Assembly: GCA_019247135.1 (NCBI GenBank)
Contig: JAFAPL010000909.1
Span: 1-7,135 of the forward strand
DNA: 7,135 bases
Direction of reading: 5' to 3'
From: Chloroflexota bacterium
GTDB taxonomy: Bacteria; Chloroflexota; UBA6077; CF-72
The notes beneath the pieces are model-generated. The model was not told the origin of the DNA. It saw nothing but the letters and a program-made list of their open reading frames with translations, and ran no database searches. Position numbers and translations under genes: made by a program. How positions within the stretch are numbered: the stretch's first letter is position 1; each line of letters starts with the position of its first letter. Positions 6,540-7,135 of the stretch are shown here, piece after piece.

Positions 6540-7135
6540 ATGTGCGGAATCGCTGGACTGATTCGGTTCGATGGGAGCGCGGCGCTCGACGGGCGCGCGA
6601 TCGTGGCGAACATGGTTCGCGACCTGCGTCATCGCGGCCCGGACGACGAGGGCGTACAACAACTCGACGATGCAACCGTGTTCGGGCACACCCGGTTATC
6701 GATCATCGATTTGTCGTCCGCGGGCCACCAGCCCATGCTCAGCCCGGATCAGATGCTCGCCGTCACCTACAACGGCGAGATCTACAATTTCGCCGACACC
6801 CGCAAGCAGCTTGGCGAACGCGACTGGCAGTCCAACAGCGACACCGAAGTCATCCTGAACGCGTACGCGGAGTGGGGACCGGAGTGCATCCATCACTTCC
6901 GCGGTATGTTCGCGTTCGCCATATGGGATCGTGCACGCCGGTGTGTGTTCCTTGCACGCGACCGGCTGGGCATCAAACCACTATATTTCTATAAGACGGT
7001 CGGCTATTTTGTATTCAGTTCGGAAGTTCGCGCACTGCTAGCAAGCGGGTTGGTGCCGCGCCGGCTCGACCGAGTAGCGCTGTCGCAGTATCTGACGTAT
7101 CAGTCCGTTCCGGCGCCACGCACCTTGATCGATGG
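6540..7135 (+). CDS. Asparagine synthetase-like glutamine amidotransferase (AsnB family), 3'-truncated by the window edge
   Basis: This is the N-terminal class II glutaminase domain of an AsnB-type enzyme, which frees ammonia from glutamine for an ATP-activated carboxylate in the C-terminal synthetase domain. The 198 visible residues start MCGIAGL, so Cys2 becomes the catalytic N-terminal cysteine after Met removal. Further motifs seen: LRHRGPDDEG (29-38); GHTRLSIIDLSSAGHQPM (49-66) with the glutamine-binding Arg52; YNGEIYNF (77-84) with N78, G79 and E80; SDTEVIL (100-106) with D101; FRGMFAFAIWD (120-130); and ARDRLGIKPLY (139-149). The ATP-binding SGG-x-DS loop lies beyond the right edge. 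It starts three bases after the methyltransferase stop (TGA-CTG-ATG). In polysaccharide and PEP-CTERM/exosortase-linked loci such paralogs are thought to amidate a sugar acid rather than make asparagine, which I infer here from context. Housekeeping asparagine synthesis cannot be excluded from this half. Confidence 0.93.
   Translation, partial: MCGIAGLIRFDGSAALDGRAIVANMVRDLRHRGPDDEGVQQLDDATVFGHTRLSIIDLSSAGHQPMLSPDQMLAVTYNGEIYNFADTRKQLGERDWQSNSDTEVILNAYAEWGPECIHHFRGMFAFAIWDRARRCVFLARDRLGIKPLYFYKTVGYFVFSSEVRALLASGLVPRRLDRVALSQYLTYQSVPAPRTLID

Noticed and set aside
6344..6994. A 216-codon + strand frame crossing the methyltransferase/AsnB junction
   Set aside because: It conflicts with both the end of the methyltransferase and the motif-rich AsnB glutaminase domain. 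Its product is low-complexity and Arg-rich.
1..7135. Search by eye for CRISPR arrays, tRNAs, insertion-sequence ends, long repeats, terminators and intergenic promoters
   Set aside because: I saw no regularly spaced repeats, no paired inverted repeats with target duplications and no stem-loop followed by a T run in a non-coding position. The genes leave no intergenic space for such elements.

Overview
This window looks like the inside of a bacterial surface or exopolysaccharide biosynthesis operon. All eight genes that I can support lie on the + strand. They run head to tail with no gap larger than 3 bases, so the window has no intergenic promoter, terminator, RNA gene or mobile element that I can see. 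The DNA is GC-rich, with third codon positions roughly two-thirds G/C in the two stretches I counted by hand. Most starts lack a clear Shine-Dalgarno sequence and sit on the stop codon of the gene before. The gene content (GT-A and GT-B glycosyltransferases, a Wzy-like polymerase, a class I methyltransferase and an AsnB-type amidotransferase) suggests a high-GC, probably Gram-negative bacterium. I cannot name the taxon.

Layout: 2-763, 3' part of a family 2 glycosyltransferase whose start is outside the window; 753-1802, CgeB-like GT-B glycosyltransferase; 1799-2152, a small unrecognised predicted exported protein, possibly a remnant; 2136-3215, a second family 2 glycosyltransferase; 3215-4558, polytopic membrane protein, probably an O-antigen/EPS repeat-unit polymerase (Wzy-like); 4555-5658, GT4-type glycosyltransferase; 5652-6536, SAM-dependent methyltransferase; 6540-7135, N-terminal glutaminase domain of an asparagine synthetase-like amidotransferase that runs off the right edge.

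Inferred joint function: four glycosyltransferases add successive sugars to a lipid-linked repeat unit on the cytoplasmic face. The methyltransferase and the amidotransferase decorate a sugar, or a uronic acid as its amide. The Wzy-like protein polymerises the units on the periplasmic side after flipping. The flippase (Wzx), the initiating phosphoglycosyltransferase and the chain-length/export proteins (Wzc/Wza type) are not in this window and would be expected in the flanks.

I did not find a convincing new system. The least explained element is the small signal-peptide-bearing ORF at 1799-2152 between two glycosyltransferase genes. Other points worth a look are the unbroken overlapping-gene architecture and a G7 run inside the polymerase gene.
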